Made by a program: the position numbers and the translations under genes. The notes below the pieces were generated by a model. That model was given only the letters and a program-made list of their open reading frames with translations, was not told the origin of the DNA and did not search any database. Shown piece by piece: positions 1 to 7,498 of a stretch of DNA of 64,000 nucleotides (the first letter of the stretch is position 1; each line of letters starts with the position of its first letter). The stretch is from Pseudactinotalea sp047971285 (GTDB taxonomy: Bacteria > Actinomycetota > Actinomycetes > Actinomycetales > Beutenbergiaceae), in assembly GCA_047971285.1 (NCBI GenBank), contig JBKDZO010000021.1, forward strand, positions 1 through 64,000. Reading direction: 5' to 3'.

Positions 1-19
1 ACCGTGGTGGTCCGGAATC

Positions 20-727
20 TCACCTGCGTGAGCCTGGCTCACCGGTTTCTAGCGTGAGATGGTAGATATCGCCGCGGTAGAGCGATGTCGTGTGCTCGAT
101 CATGGCGCCAGCCTCGTCCCTGCTGATGTTCTCTGTTTGCAGGCATGGGGTGCGGCGCTCGATTCCCAAGCGGGCTGCGGTCTCAGCATCGGGGATTGTC
201 GCTGCGACATCGAACCGAGACCAGGTGACGTTGGTGCTGTATTTGCTGCGCAGGAGGGCGTACAGCGACTGTTCCAGGTTGTGGCCCAGGAGCCCCGGAA
301 ATCGATGGGCGGGCAAGGTGGCCTTTTCGACGCACATGGGGATGTCGTCGCCATATCTGATGCGCTGGATCCGAATGACCTTGTGGTCGGCTTCGAGCTC
401 CAAGGTCAGGGCCTCGGCCTGCGTCGCGGCACTGAGTGTGGCCGCGATCAGCGTGCTACTAGGAGTGCGGCCGGCTGCTCGCATGGTTTCGGAGAATGAG
501 GTGGAAGCCAGTGCCCGCGTCATCTGGGGGGCGCGCACGAATGTGCCTCGCCCGGGAATTCCCTCGATCCGCCCAGCGGAGATCAGCAACTGCAACGCCC
601 GGCGGACGGTCATCGGCGATGCGCCATAGCTGGCGGCGAGCTCCTGTTCGGTGGGGATCTTGTCACCAGGTCGCTTGGAGTCGATGAGCGTGGAGAGGTC
701 TTTGGCGATTGATTCGTACTTCTTCAC
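20..727 (-). CDS. GntR-family transcriptional regulator (HutC/UTRA type)
   Basis: A 235-residue DNA-binding regulator. The N-terminal winged helix shows the GntR signature (GDKIPTEQELAASYGASPMT, then VRRALQLLISAGRIEGIPGRGTF), and the rest is a UTRA ligand-binding domain with the typical IRIQRIRYGDDIPMCVEKA strand region. The reading frame is open further upstream, but the GTG at 727 is chosen because it starts the protein directly before the HTH (VKKYESIAKDL) and has an AGGAG four bases upstream. It lies 34 bp downstream of the ROK kinase on the same strand, so the two are probably co-transcribed, opposite an ABC transporter operon that ends in nanE. Inference: it is the local sensor of an amino-sugar phosphate and represses the divergent promoter region. 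The HutC subfamily is clear; the ligand is not. Confidence 0.85.
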   Translation of the reverse strand: MKKYESIAKDLSTLIDSKRPGDKIPTEQELAASYGASPMTVRRALQLLISAGRIEGIPGRGTFVRAPQMTRALASTSFSETMRAAGRTPSSTLIAATLSAATQAEALTLELEADHKVIRIQRIRYGDDIPMCVEKATLPAHRFPGLLGHNLEQSLYALLRSKYSTNVTWSRFDVAATIPDAETAARLGIERRTPCLQTENISRDEAGAMIEHTTSLYRGDIYHLTLETGEPGSRR

Positions 728-761
728 GCTGCTCCTCGCACCAGTGGTTCGCTCTGGGATC

Positions 762-1703
762 CTAACGAGTGCGGTGTGGTGAGCGGCCCTCGAGCATCTG
801 CCAGGCATTGACAGCGGCGCCCAGCAACGGGGCATCTGCTCCCAATTGGGAGGGTGTCAGGCGCACGGGCCGGATGGTATCGATGAGCTGGGCCCGTAGA
901 TCCGATTCCACCCGCGCCCACCATCGCGTTCCCATGCGGGCCACGCTGCCACCAAGCACGATCAGTTCTGGGTCGAGCATGGTCACGATCTGTGCGAGTG
1001 CGATACCCATGGCATGGGCGGCGTTATCGATGACCGCTATGGCCGCTGGTTCTCCCTCCTGGCACCGGTGGGCTACCTCGCGAGCGTCCTGGCAGGTCGG
1101 ATCACCGCCGGCGGCCAGGTAGGAACGATGGATGGCGGGACCAGCGGCGATCGCCTCCAGGTGCCCAGATATTCCGCATGGACACCGCAATCCCTGGGCA
1201 GATGTCGATGGCATGTGGCCCATCTCGCCTGCGACGTGGTGAGCACCGCGCACCAGCTGTCCCTCGACCAGCATGGCCGCGCCCACTCCGGTGCCGATGG
1301 CAACCAGCAGGGTGTTGGCAATGCCCTGGGCGGAGCCCACCCACGCTTCACCGCTGAGGTGGGTATCGACATCGTTGTTCACCTGCACCGGGACGCCTAG
1401 TTCGTCGGCCAGTCGAGTGCGTAGCGGGGTGCCGACCCAGTCGGTGAACGTGTCATTGCCCGCGATGATTGTTCCCTCGCTATTGACGACGCCGGCAGCA
1501 CCGACGCCGACGGCGGCCAGAGGCCTCTTGCCCACAACCGCAGTGACCAGGGCGGAAACATCGGCGATGATGGCGTCCGCACCAAGCAGCGCGGGCGTGG
1601 GTGCGCTGAGGCGGCGGTGCACCTTTCCAGACCGGTCGACCGCCGCAGCAGCCGTCTTGGTGCCGCCGATATCGACTCCGACCACCATCTGTGCTGCCCT
1701 CAT
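762..1703 (-). CDS. ROK-family sugar kinase, probable N-acetylmannosamine kinase
   Basis: A 313-residue cytoplasmic ROK kinase. The phosphate-binding motif VDIGGTKTAAA is at residues 10-20, and the AGEMGHM and GLRCPCGISGHLEAIAAGP segments match the ROK signature and zinc-binding region. One oddity is that the usual CxCGxxGCxE zinc motif reads CPCGISGHLE, so the third cysteine is replaced by histidine. The substrate cannot be read from sequence alone. Because nanE (ManNAc-6-phosphate epimerase) lies across the divergent promoter, ManNAc kinase (NanK role) is the best guess, with GlcNAc kinase or glucokinase as alternatives. The ATG at 1703 has a GAGAGGG about six bases upstream; a second ATG five codons in is also possible. 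Confidence 0.8.
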   Translation of the reverse strand: MRAAQMVVGVDIGGTKTAAAAVDRSGKVHRRLSAPTPALLGADAIIADVSALVTAVVGKRPLAAVGVGAAGVVNSEGTIIAGNDTFTDWVGTPLRTRLADELGVPVQVNNDVDTHLSGEAWVGSAQGIANTLLVAIGTGVGAAMLVEGQLVRGAHHVAGEMGHMPSTSAQGLRCPCGISGHLEAIAAGPAIHRSYLAAGGDPTCQDAREVAHRCQEGEPAAIAVIDNAAHAMGIALAQIVTMLDPELIVLGGSVARMGTRWWARVESDLRAQLIDTIRPVRLTPSQLGADAPLLGAAVNAWQMLEGRSPHRTR

Positions 1704-1800
1704 GCCTGCCCTCTCGTCGTTGGTTCATGGTGTTGCTCGCCACCGCTGAATTCAACTCTTGCCAGCCTTGCCAGCCTTGCCTCCGGCCGCTAGCATGGCG

Positions 1801-1835
1801 ATTACCCTAAGGAAAGTAGATCACCATAGGGTAAT
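1801..1835. promoter_or_regulatory. Perfect inverted repeat, candidate operator of the divergent amino-sugar promoters
   Basis: ATTACCCTA (1801-1809) and TAGGGTAAT (1827-1835) are a perfect 9-bp inverted repeat separated by 17 bp. It lies between the divergently transcribed ROK kinase (start 1703) and ABC lipoprotein (start 1894). The half-site centres are 26 bp apart, so the two halves are not exactly in phase for one compact dimer site. It could be two half-sites for the adjacent GntR regulator or a site for another factor. Confidence 0.5.
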
Positions 1836-1893
1836 GATGATCAAGTTCCGCCGAGCAATGGCTACCGCGGAGCGCGCTTCCAGAGAGGTTTAT

Positions 1894-3210
1894 ATGGCTG
1901 ACACATCACGCACGCGGGTCGCGCTTGCGGCACTTCCGGTAGCGCTTGTCGCTGCTGCTTGCGGCACGACGACGGGTACCGATTCAGATTCTGGCTCCGA
2001 TGGTGGGGCGCAGGGCACGATCACGGTGTTGATGGAGGAGATCTCCTACACCGACAACATTCGGGACATGCTCCCGCAGTTCGAAGAGGCCACGGGCATC
2101 GCTGTGAACATCGAGACCGTCCCGTACGCCGATCAGGCGAGTCGAATCCTGCAGGAATTCGCCCAGGGGTCGACCACCTACGACGTGGTCTTCAACGACA
2201 ACGTCTATGGCCCCGGCTACTTCGAGTCCCAGTACGTGAGCGATCTGAATGAGTTCGCCGATGACGAGGAGTTCGCCAGTTTCGATGAGTTCTTCGAGCC
2301 CTACCTGGCGCCGATGACCACCGACGATGGTGCGATTTTTGGCCTGCCGGTCTACGGCGAGAGCACCTTCCTGATGTATCGGACCGATGTCTTCGAGGAA
2401 TACGGCATCGATGGCCCGCCCGAGACCACCGACGACCTGATGGACGCGGCGCGCACCATCACCGAAGGCAGCGATGGTGAGATCGCGGGCATCACGATGC
2501 GGGCGACGTCCGGCATTCACGCGGTCTATCCCTGGGCGGGCATCCTGCGCTCCTTCGGAGGCGACTTCTACCAGGGCACAGACCTGGCGATCGATAGCGC
2601 GGAATCGGTCGAAGCCACCCAGTTCTGGGTGGACATGCTCTCCAACTATGCCCCGGCAGGCGTTGCCAACTTCGACTGGGAACAGAACCGTATCGCGTTC
2701 ACTCAGGGGCAAGCCGCCATGACCATCGACGCGACCGCGAACGGTCCGTTCAACGAGGATGAGTCCAGCTCAGTAGTAGCCGGAAACGTGGGCTACGCCC
2801 CGATCCCCTATGCCGCAGGTGTCACCCCGGGTGAGAACACCAACAACTCCCTGGCCGTGCATGCGCTATTCATGAACAGCGCTAGCGAGAACCAGGAAGC
2901 GGCATGGAAGTTCATGACCTGGGCCACCAGCGAAGAAGTGCAGGCCAATGCGGTTGAGACAGTCGAAGCCGTGGGGGTGACCAACGCTGCCGTGCTCGAC
3001 GGCGATGCCTACGCGCAGCGATATGGGGCATTCCAAGAAGCAGTGATGGGCCAGCTGGAGACCGGGAACATCGCGTACCTGCCCAGTGGCACCGATGCCA
3101 ACACCATTATCGTCGAGACCGGTCAGGCGCTCTCAAACGCGCTCGCCGGAACAGACGTACAGGAGGCGTTGACCACTGCTGCAGAGAGCATCGAAGCCCA
3201 AGTCGGCTGA
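1894..3210 (+). CDS. ABC transporter sugar-binding lipoprotein (extracellular family 1)
   Basis: A 438-residue solute-binding protein. It has a short basic N-terminus, a hydrophobic segment and a lipobox (VALVAAAC, lipidated Cys23), followed by a Gly/Ser/Asp-rich linker and a MalE-type periplasmic-binding fold (for example GLPVYGESTFLMYRTDVFEE and FTQGQAAMTIDATANGPF). The frame is open upstream, but the ATG at 1894 is chosen because it puts the lipobox at the usual position and follows AGAGAGG. It is the first gene of a tightly packed operon with two permeases, an oxidoreductase and nanE. Inference: it captures sialic acid, an anhydro-sialic acid or another amino sugar at the cell surface. 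Confidence 0.85.
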   Translation: MADTSRTRVALAALPVALVAAACGTTTGTDSDSGSDGGAQGTITVLMEEISYTDNIRDMLPQFEEATGIAVNIETVPYADQASRILQEFAQGSTTYDVVFNDNVYGPGYFESQYVSDLNEFADDEEFASFDEFFEPYLAPMTTDDGAIFGLPVYGESTFLMYRTDVFEEYGIDGPPETTDDLMDAARTITEGSDGEIAGITMRATSGIHAVYPWAGILRSFGGDFYQGTDLAIDSAESVEATQFWVDMLSNYAPAGVANFDWEQNRIAFTQGQAAMTIDATANGPFNEDESSSVVAGNVGYAPIPYAAGVTPGENTNNSLAVHALFMNSASENQEAAWKFMTWATSEEVQANAVETVEAVGVTNAAVLDGDAYAQRYGAFQEAVMGQLETGNIAYLPSGTDANTIIVETGQALSNALAGTDVQEALTTAAESIEAQVG

Positions 3211-3211
3211 G

Positions 3212-4129
3212 ATGGCAGTGCAGATCAGCGGTCCGAACCGTGCGCGCCGTATGCGGCGCGCACGGGGTTGGACGCTAGCGCTACCCGGAGCGGCGATCCT
3301 GGTGCCGTTCCTGGCGGTCGTATTGTTCTACGGCATCTGGATGGCGGTCCACGGTGAGCGGCTCACGGAGGCGGGCACCGCCGACGACTTCGTCGGCCTG
3401 GAGAATTTCGCCCGCGCGCTGGGTGATGAGACGCTGCGCCAATCGGTCTGGGTCACCATTGTCTACGTCGCGGTCGCGGTTCTGGGACAGATGGTGATCG
3501 GCGTCTCGATCGCGTTGCTGATGAATCGGAAGTTTCTCGGCAAATCGATCGTGCGGGCCTTGATCCTGATACCCATGGTGCTGGTTCCGGTGGTCGCCGC
3601 GTTGACGTGGCGGCTGCTGATGGATCCAGGCAACGGGATGATCAACTGGATCTTCGGACAATTGGGGCTCGGTTCCGACCATGCCTTTCTCTCCGACTCG
3701 GCAACTGCGCTGCTAGCCGTCGTGCTGGTGGACATCTGGCAGAACACTCCGTTCGTGGTGATCATCGTCTTGGCGGGGCTGGAGTCACTGGAACGAGCAC
3801 CTTTCGAAGCCGCCTCGCTGGACGGGGCCCACGGTTGGCGCCTGATCCGGCACATCACGCTGCCCATGATGCAGCCAGTCCTGGCGATCGTGGTCCTGCT
3901 GCGAATCATCGACGCGGCCAAGACCTTCGCATTGATCCAAACCATGACCCGCGGCGGACCGGGAACCTCAACCATGGCAATCAGCAACTTCGTCTACCGC
4001 ACCGGGTTTGAGCTGTTCGATGTGGGCTACGCGGCAGCGCTGGCATTGCTGACATCGGCAGCGCTGATCGTGGTGATCTTCCCCGCCGCCCGGCGCTTGA
4101 TGGGGCTCGATGGGAGGGACCGAACATGA
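3212..4129 (+). CDS. ABC transporter permease, MalF/UgpA type
   Basis: A 305-residue integral membrane permease with about six transmembrane segments. The cytoplasmic EAA loop that contacts the ATPase is visible near residue 203 (FEAASLDGAHGWRLIRHITL). The ATG sits one base after the stop codon of the binding protein, and the 3' end overlaps the next permease by 4 bp, so the three subunits are translationally coupled. No ATP-binding subunit is encoded anywhere in this cluster; known actinobacterial sugar importers of this class often use a shared MsiK-type ATPase encoded elsewhere. Confidence 0.88.
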   Translation: MAVQISGPNRARRMRRARGWTLALPGAAILVPFLAVVLFYGIWMAVHGERLTEAGTADDFVGLENFARALGDETLRQSVWVTIVYVAVAVLGQMVIGVSIALLMNRKFLGKSIVRALILIPMVLVPVVAALTWRLLMDPGNGMINWIFGQLGLGSDHAFLSDSATALLAVVLVDIWQNTPFVVIIVLAGLESLERAPFEAASLDGAHGWRLIRHITLPMMQPVLAIVVLLRIIDAAKTFALIQTMTRGGPGTSTMAISNFVYRTGFELFDVGYAAALALLTSAALIVVIFPAARRLMGLDGRDRT

Positions 4130-4953
4130 GGTTCCGACTCGGAGGGCTGACTCGTACCGTCTTGATTTACCTGTTCCTGGTGTGGTGCCTAGCCCCGGTG
4201 TTGTGGCTGGTCAGTACCGCCTTGAAGTCCGACGTCGAGGCCTTCAGCGCCGAGCCGGTGTGGATCTTCACGCCCCAGTGGGGGAACTTTGCGACCGCCT
4301 GGACGACCGGCTACATGTCGCAGGCCATGACCGCGAGTGCGATCATCTCGGTCTCCTCCAGTCTGATCGGGATTGTTGCGGGTTTGCCGCTGGCCTACCT
4401 GGTGACCCAGGTGCTGGCACCCGGCTCGGGTATTGCACGCCGGGTGACGCTAACGATCCTGTTGCTGACCACCGTGCCGCCGGTGTTGGGGTTGACGCCA
4501 CTATTCCGGTTGTTCGATCACCTCGGGCTAGGCCGTGGGTACGTCGGCATCACCCTGATCCACTCCTTCTATGCCACCCTGCTGGCGTTCTTGATCCTGC
4601 GGTCATTCCTGCAAGGTTTCTCGCGGGAGATTCGCGAGGCGGCGCTGGTTGACGGTGCTGGTGAGTGGCGAGCCTTGCTGCAGTGCACCATGCCGAACCT
4701 CATCGGTGCGATGTTCGCTACCTTCGTGCTCGCGCTGATCCAATCCTGGAACGAGTATCTCTATGCGTTGGTGCTCACCGGCGGGGATGCACAGACGGTT
4801 CCGGTGCGGGTAGCAAGTTTCTTCACCTTCGTCGGAACGAACTGGTCCACGCTCACCGCCGCCGGTGTGCTGGGCACGTTGCCAATCATTGTGTTTGCCA
4901 TTTTGGCCCGGAACTACATGGCACGGGGCCTGACCTACGGAGGAGTGAAATGA
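4126..4953 (+). CDS. ABC transporter permease, MalG/UgpE type
   Basis: A 275-residue polytopic permease and partner of the upstream MalF-type subunit. The EAA motif is visible as REAALVDGAGEWRALLQCTM, followed by the typical NEYLYALVL region of MalG proteins. The start codon overlaps the previous stop as ATGA, and the end overlaps the oxidoreductase start as ATGA. It forms the membrane channel half of the putative amino-sugar importer. Confidence 0.88.
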   Translation: MRFRLGGLTRTVLIYLFLVWCLAPVLWLVSTALKSDVEAFSAEPVWIFTPQWGNFATAWTTGYMSQAMTASAIISVSSSLIGIVAGLPLAYLVTQVLAPGSGIARRVTLTILLLTTVPPVLGLTPLFRLFDHLGLGRGYVGITLIHSFYATLLAFLILRSFLQGFSREIREAALVDGAGEWRALLQCTMPNLIGAMFATFVLALIQSWNEYLYALVLTGGDAQTVPVRVASFFTFVGTNWSTLTAAGVLGTLPIIVFAILARNYMARGLTYGGVK

Positions 4954-5975
4954 CGCTGGCTAGTCCGCTACCGGTGGCAGTCGTGGGCCTGGGTGCGATC
5001 GGCGTGGAGCATGCCGAAATTTACCAGGCGAGCCCGTTGGCGGAGCTGGCGGCCGTCGTCGAACCGCGAGCGCAGGTGCGGATGGAGGTGGCTGCGCGGC
5101 TGGGTTGCCAGGGGTTCGAGACGGTGGCGCAGTTGCTGGAATCGGACGTGGCGGCGGTTTCACTATGTACGCCGGACCACCTGCACTATGAGGACGCGCG
5201 CACCATCGTGGCAGCTGGTAGGCACCTGCTGGTGGAGAAGCCGATTTCGACGGATCCGGTGCAGGCCGATGAGCTGACGCGGCTGGCCGAATCGGCCGAT
5301 GTGGTGGTGATGCCCGGTCAGACCCTGCGCTTTGAACCCCGGTATGCCCGCGCGCGCGAGGTTGTGGCTGCCGGTCGGGTTGGCCAGATTCAGCACGGCT
5401 ACCTGCGACGGGACAACAAGCTCTCGGTGGCGCACCGGGCTGCTGGGCGAACCTCGGTGGCCTATTTCCTGGGTATCCACGACATCGATGCGTTGCAGTG
5501 GATCACCAATCAGCGGGTTGTACAGGTGCAAGCCTTGGCTAGTACTGCCACCGAGGCCACCGGAGCGCAGGCCCTGGCGGTGGTGGCCAACCTACGGCTC
5601 AGCGGTGGCGCTGTGGTGCAGCTGGAATCAGCATGGAACCTGCCAGAGAACTATCCGACAGATCTCGATGCGGCATTGCGTTTGGTTGGATCCTCGGGGG
5701 TGGTGTCCGTGCACTCCTTCGATGCCGGTATGGCGGTGACGGACGCACAGTTCTACCTGCCCATGCCAGCCGGTGCTCCGCTATACGGCGCTACACAGGG
5801 TGCGTTGGCGCTGGAACTGGAGTCATTCCTTCGCGCCGTGCAGGGCGATATTGCGCTGCCGGTGACGGTCCGTGAGGCGGCGGCTGCGGTCAAGGTGGTT
5901 GCGGCACTGCACCAAGGGCTCCAGACCGGTGGAACCGTTGAGGTTGAGCCGGTCGTCCCGGCAGAGGTGCGGTGA
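4950..5975 (+). CDS. Gfo/Idh/MocA-family NAD(P)-dependent oxidoreductase
   Basis: A 341-residue enzyme. The Rossmann start AVVGLGAIGVEHAEIYQASP is followed by SLCTPDHLHYEDA and the family's EKPISTD motif that carries the catalytic lysine; the later IHDIDALQW holds the family's Asp/His-type catalytic pair. The open frame extends upstream inside the permease gene, but the ATG at 4950 (ATGA overlap, GGAGG just upstream) is the natural start. Its position between sugar permeases and nanE suggests oxidation or epimerisation of the imported sugar. Enzymes of this family convert 2,7-anhydro-Neu5Ac to Neu5Ac in gut bacteria, so that role is a specific possibility, but nothing in the sequence proves it. 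Confidence 0.82.
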   Translation: MTLASPLPVAVVGLGAIGVEHAEIYQASPLAELAAVVEPRAQVRMEVAARLGCQGFETVAQLLESDVAAVSLCTPDHLHYEDARTIVAAGRHLLVEKPISTDPVQADELTRLAESADVVVMPGQTLRFEPRYARAREVVAAGRVGQIQHGYLRRDNKLSVAHRAAGRTSVAYFLGIHDIDALQWITNQRVVQVQALASTATEATGAQALAVVANLRLSGGAVVQLESAWNLPENYPTDLDAALRLVGSSGVVSVHSFDAGMAVTDAQFYLPMPAGAPLYGATQGALALELESFLRAVQGDIALPVTVREAAAAVKVVAALHQGLQTGGTVEVEPVVPAEVR

Positions 5976-6664
5976 TGGGCGTGCTGGAATCGCTGGCTGG
6001 CACGTTGATCGTTTCCTGCCAGGCGTATCCAGGTGAGCCCATGCACGACTGGCGCACCACGGCCCAGGTAGCGCGATCGGTGGTGATCGGAGGGGCGGCG
6101 GCCGTGCGGGTGCAGGGTCTGGCGGATATCCGCGCCACCGCCGCCGCTGTCGACGTGCCAGTCATCGGCCTGATCAAGGATGGCGGCGCCGGTGTCTACA
6201 TCACCCCGACACTGGCCCATGCTCGAGATGTGGTGCAAGCCGGGGCCGACATCGTGGCCCTCGATGGCACCCGGCGACCCCGGCCTGACGGTCTCACGTT
6301 GGCGCAGACCGTTGCTGGGATTCGCGAGCTGAGCCAGGCTCTGGTGATGGCTGATTGTGGTTCTGCTGCGGACGCTCGTGCGGCCCAGGATGCGGGGGTT
6401 GATGTGGTGGGCTCCACCTTGGCCGGTTACACCGGCGAGCGGCCTGCGACCCAGGGGCCGGACTTGGAACTGCTGGATGAGATGGTGGCCATGGTCACCA
6501 TCCCGGTGATCGCTGAAGGTCGGTTGCACAAGCCTGGCCACGTGGTGCAGGCGTTGCAGCGTGGTGCCCACGCGGCCTGTGTGGGCACCGCGATTACGCA
6601 CCCGACCTCGATTACCCGCTGGTTCAACGACGCCATCGTCTCGGCTTGTCGTGGACCCGACTAA
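5975..6664 (+). CDS. nanE: N-acetylmannosamine-6-phosphate 2-epimerase
   Basis: A 229-residue TIM-barrel epimerase that converts ManNAc-6-P to GlcNAc-6-P in sialic acid and ManNAc catabolism. Diagnostic motifs are TLIVSCQAYPGEPM at the N-terminus, PVIGLIKD (Lys68), VYITPTL, DGTRRPRPDG, GSTLAGYT and PVIAEGRLH (Glu181); the Lys and Glu match the known catalytic pair of NanE. The loop after the lysine is about two residues shorter than in well-known homologues. The ATG at 5975 overlaps the previous stop as TGATG; a GTG at 5972 is an alternative. It is the last gene of the operon. It is the strongest functional anchor for calling the whole locus amino-sugar catabolism. Confidence 0.92.
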   Translation: MGVLESLAGTLIVSCQAYPGEPMHDWRTTAQVARSVVIGGAAAVRVQGLADIRATAAAVDVPVIGLIKDGGAGVYITPTLAHARDVVQAGADIVALDGTRRPRPDGLTLAQTVAGIRELSQALVMADCGSAADARAAQDAGVDVVGSTLAGYTGERPATQGPDLELLDEMVAMVTIPVIAEGRLHKPGHVVQALQRGAHAACVGTAITHPTSITRWFNDAIVSACRGPD

Positions 6665-6669
6665 CCGCT

Positions 6670-6697
6670 GAGTCGGCCCCGCGCGGGTGGTCGGCTC
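6670..6697 (+). terminator. Possible GC-rich hairpin after nanE
   Basis: GAGTCGGCC (6670-6678) can pair with GGTCGGCTC (6689-6697) over nine positions, two of them G-U, with a 10-base GC-rich loop, six bases after the nanE stop. No T-run follows, as is common in actinobacteria. It may end the amino-sugar operon. Confidence 0.35.
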
Positions 6698-6707
6698 GTG
6701 GATGGGG

Positions 6708-6878
6708 TGTGGATAGCGGGTTGAACTTTGCGGCGCGTGCTCGGTGCCGCTAGCGGGTTGGGTGGTGGATAACCACTCGGCGCTCGGTCTCTGCGCACAG
6801 GGTTTTCCACATCGTGCGGGTAGCCGCCCACAACTTGGTCGAATATGTGCACATCGACACGCCCCAGGATGTGGATGA
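6708..6878. promoter_or_regulatory. Cluster of DnaA-box-like 9-mers upstream of nrdHIEF
   Basis: Four 9-mers differ from the DnaA box TTATCCACA by one base: CTATCCACA (complement of 6708-6716), TTATCCACC (complement of 6764-6772), TTTTCCACA (6803-6811, direct strand) and TCATCCACA (complement of 6870-6878). They lie in the otherwise gene-free leader between nanE and nrdH, just upstream of the NrdR boxes. DnaA control of ribonucleotide reductase genes is known in E. coli; here it is inferred from motif matching only. Confidence 0.5.
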
Positions 6879-6901
6879 CACGAACGGCGCGACACGCCCA
6901 A

Positions 6902-6949
6902 ACACAATAGGTAGTGCTCTCGCGCAATGTCGGCCACTAGGTGTAGTGT
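6902..6949. promoter_or_regulatory. Pair of NrdR boxes
   Basis: ACACAATAGGTAGTGC (6902-6917) and CCACTAGGTGTAGTGT (6934-6949) both resemble the NrdR box consensus ACACWATATATTGTGT, keeping the ACAC/CACT and GTGC/GTGT ends. The spacer is 16 bp, so the boxes are 32 bp apart (three helical turns), the arrangement known for cooperative NrdR binding. NrdR represses ribonucleotide reductase operons when dATP is high. The remaining sequence to nrdH at 7126 is a leader of about 175 bp with no other gene. Confidence 0.8.
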
Positions 6950-7125
6950 TGAGGTCGTTGGGCGGAGCACAGTCGCCCACAAATGACATGACTGTAGTTA
7001 CATCCTGGTGATTCCCAGCAGAATCCGACCGCTCATGGCGTTCGGATTCTCACCTGAGGATCCCCGGTGGGGCTGCAGAGACAGCAGGAAGATGCTGCGC
7101 GGGGGCGCGGCGGAGAGAGGTACCG

Positions 7126-7377
7126 ATGACGATCACCGTCTTCAGCAAGCCGGCTTGCGTCCAGTGCGATGCGACCTACCGGGCGCTCAACAAACACGGC
7201 CTTGACTACACCATCGTCGACATCAGCACCGACGAGGATGCGCTAGCCGAGGTGAAGGCTCTGGGTTATCAGCAGGCCCCGGTGGTCTTCGCTGGCGGTG
7301 ACCACTGGTCGGGCTTTCGCCCAGACCGCATCAAGGCACTTGTAGCTGGCGGGCAGTCCAGCGTCGCTATCGCCTGA
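7126..7377 (+). CDS. nrdH: Glutaredoxin-like protein NrdH
   Basis: An 83-residue thioredoxin-fold protein that passes electrons from thioredoxin reductase to the class Ib ribonucleotide reductase. The redox motif CVQC is at Cys11-Cys14 (FSKPACVQCDATYRAL), and the C-terminal HWSGFRPDRIKAL matches NrdH family ends. Length is normal for the family. GGAGAGAGG precedes the ATG. It is the first gene of nrdHIEF. Confidence 0.95.
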   Translation: MTITVFSKPACVQCDATYRALNKHGLDYTIVDISTDEDALAEVKALGYQQAPVVFAGGDHWSGFRPDRIKALVAGGQSSVAIA

Positions 7378-7459
7378 TGCTCCGCTCTCATTGAGCATCG
7401 GGGTGACGACGGCGTCGCTCCATACCCCCTCTGCGGGCGTTCGGTGTGAACGCCCGCAG
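7375..7459 (+). other. Two stem-loops in the nrdH-nrdI intergenic RNA
   Basis: The first hairpin pairs TGATGCTC (7375-7382, overlapping the nrdH stop) with GAGCATCG (7393-7400). The second is a perfect 12-bp GC-rich stem, CTGCGGGCGTTC (7431-7442) with GAACGCCCGCAG (7448-7459), around the 5-base loop GGTGT. It ends about 27 bases before the nrdI ribosome-binding site. No T-tract follows, so a simple intrinsic terminator is not obvious; partial attenuation or RNA processing between nrdH and nrdIEF is possible. Confidence 0.6.
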
Positions 7460-7498
7460 TACCACCGACGCATTCGCTCCCAGGGAAGGAGTGGCTCC

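Noticed and set aside
5753..6982. 409-residue open frame on the minus strand across nanE
   Set aside because: It is antisense to nanE and the oxidoreductase, has a low-complexity His/Arg composition, and matches no family; a high-GC shadow.
6665..7125. Leader of nrdH considered as a cobalamin-type riboswitch
   Set aside because: I could not find a convincing B12-box or conserved riboswitch core; NrdR and DnaA-like sites explain the region better.
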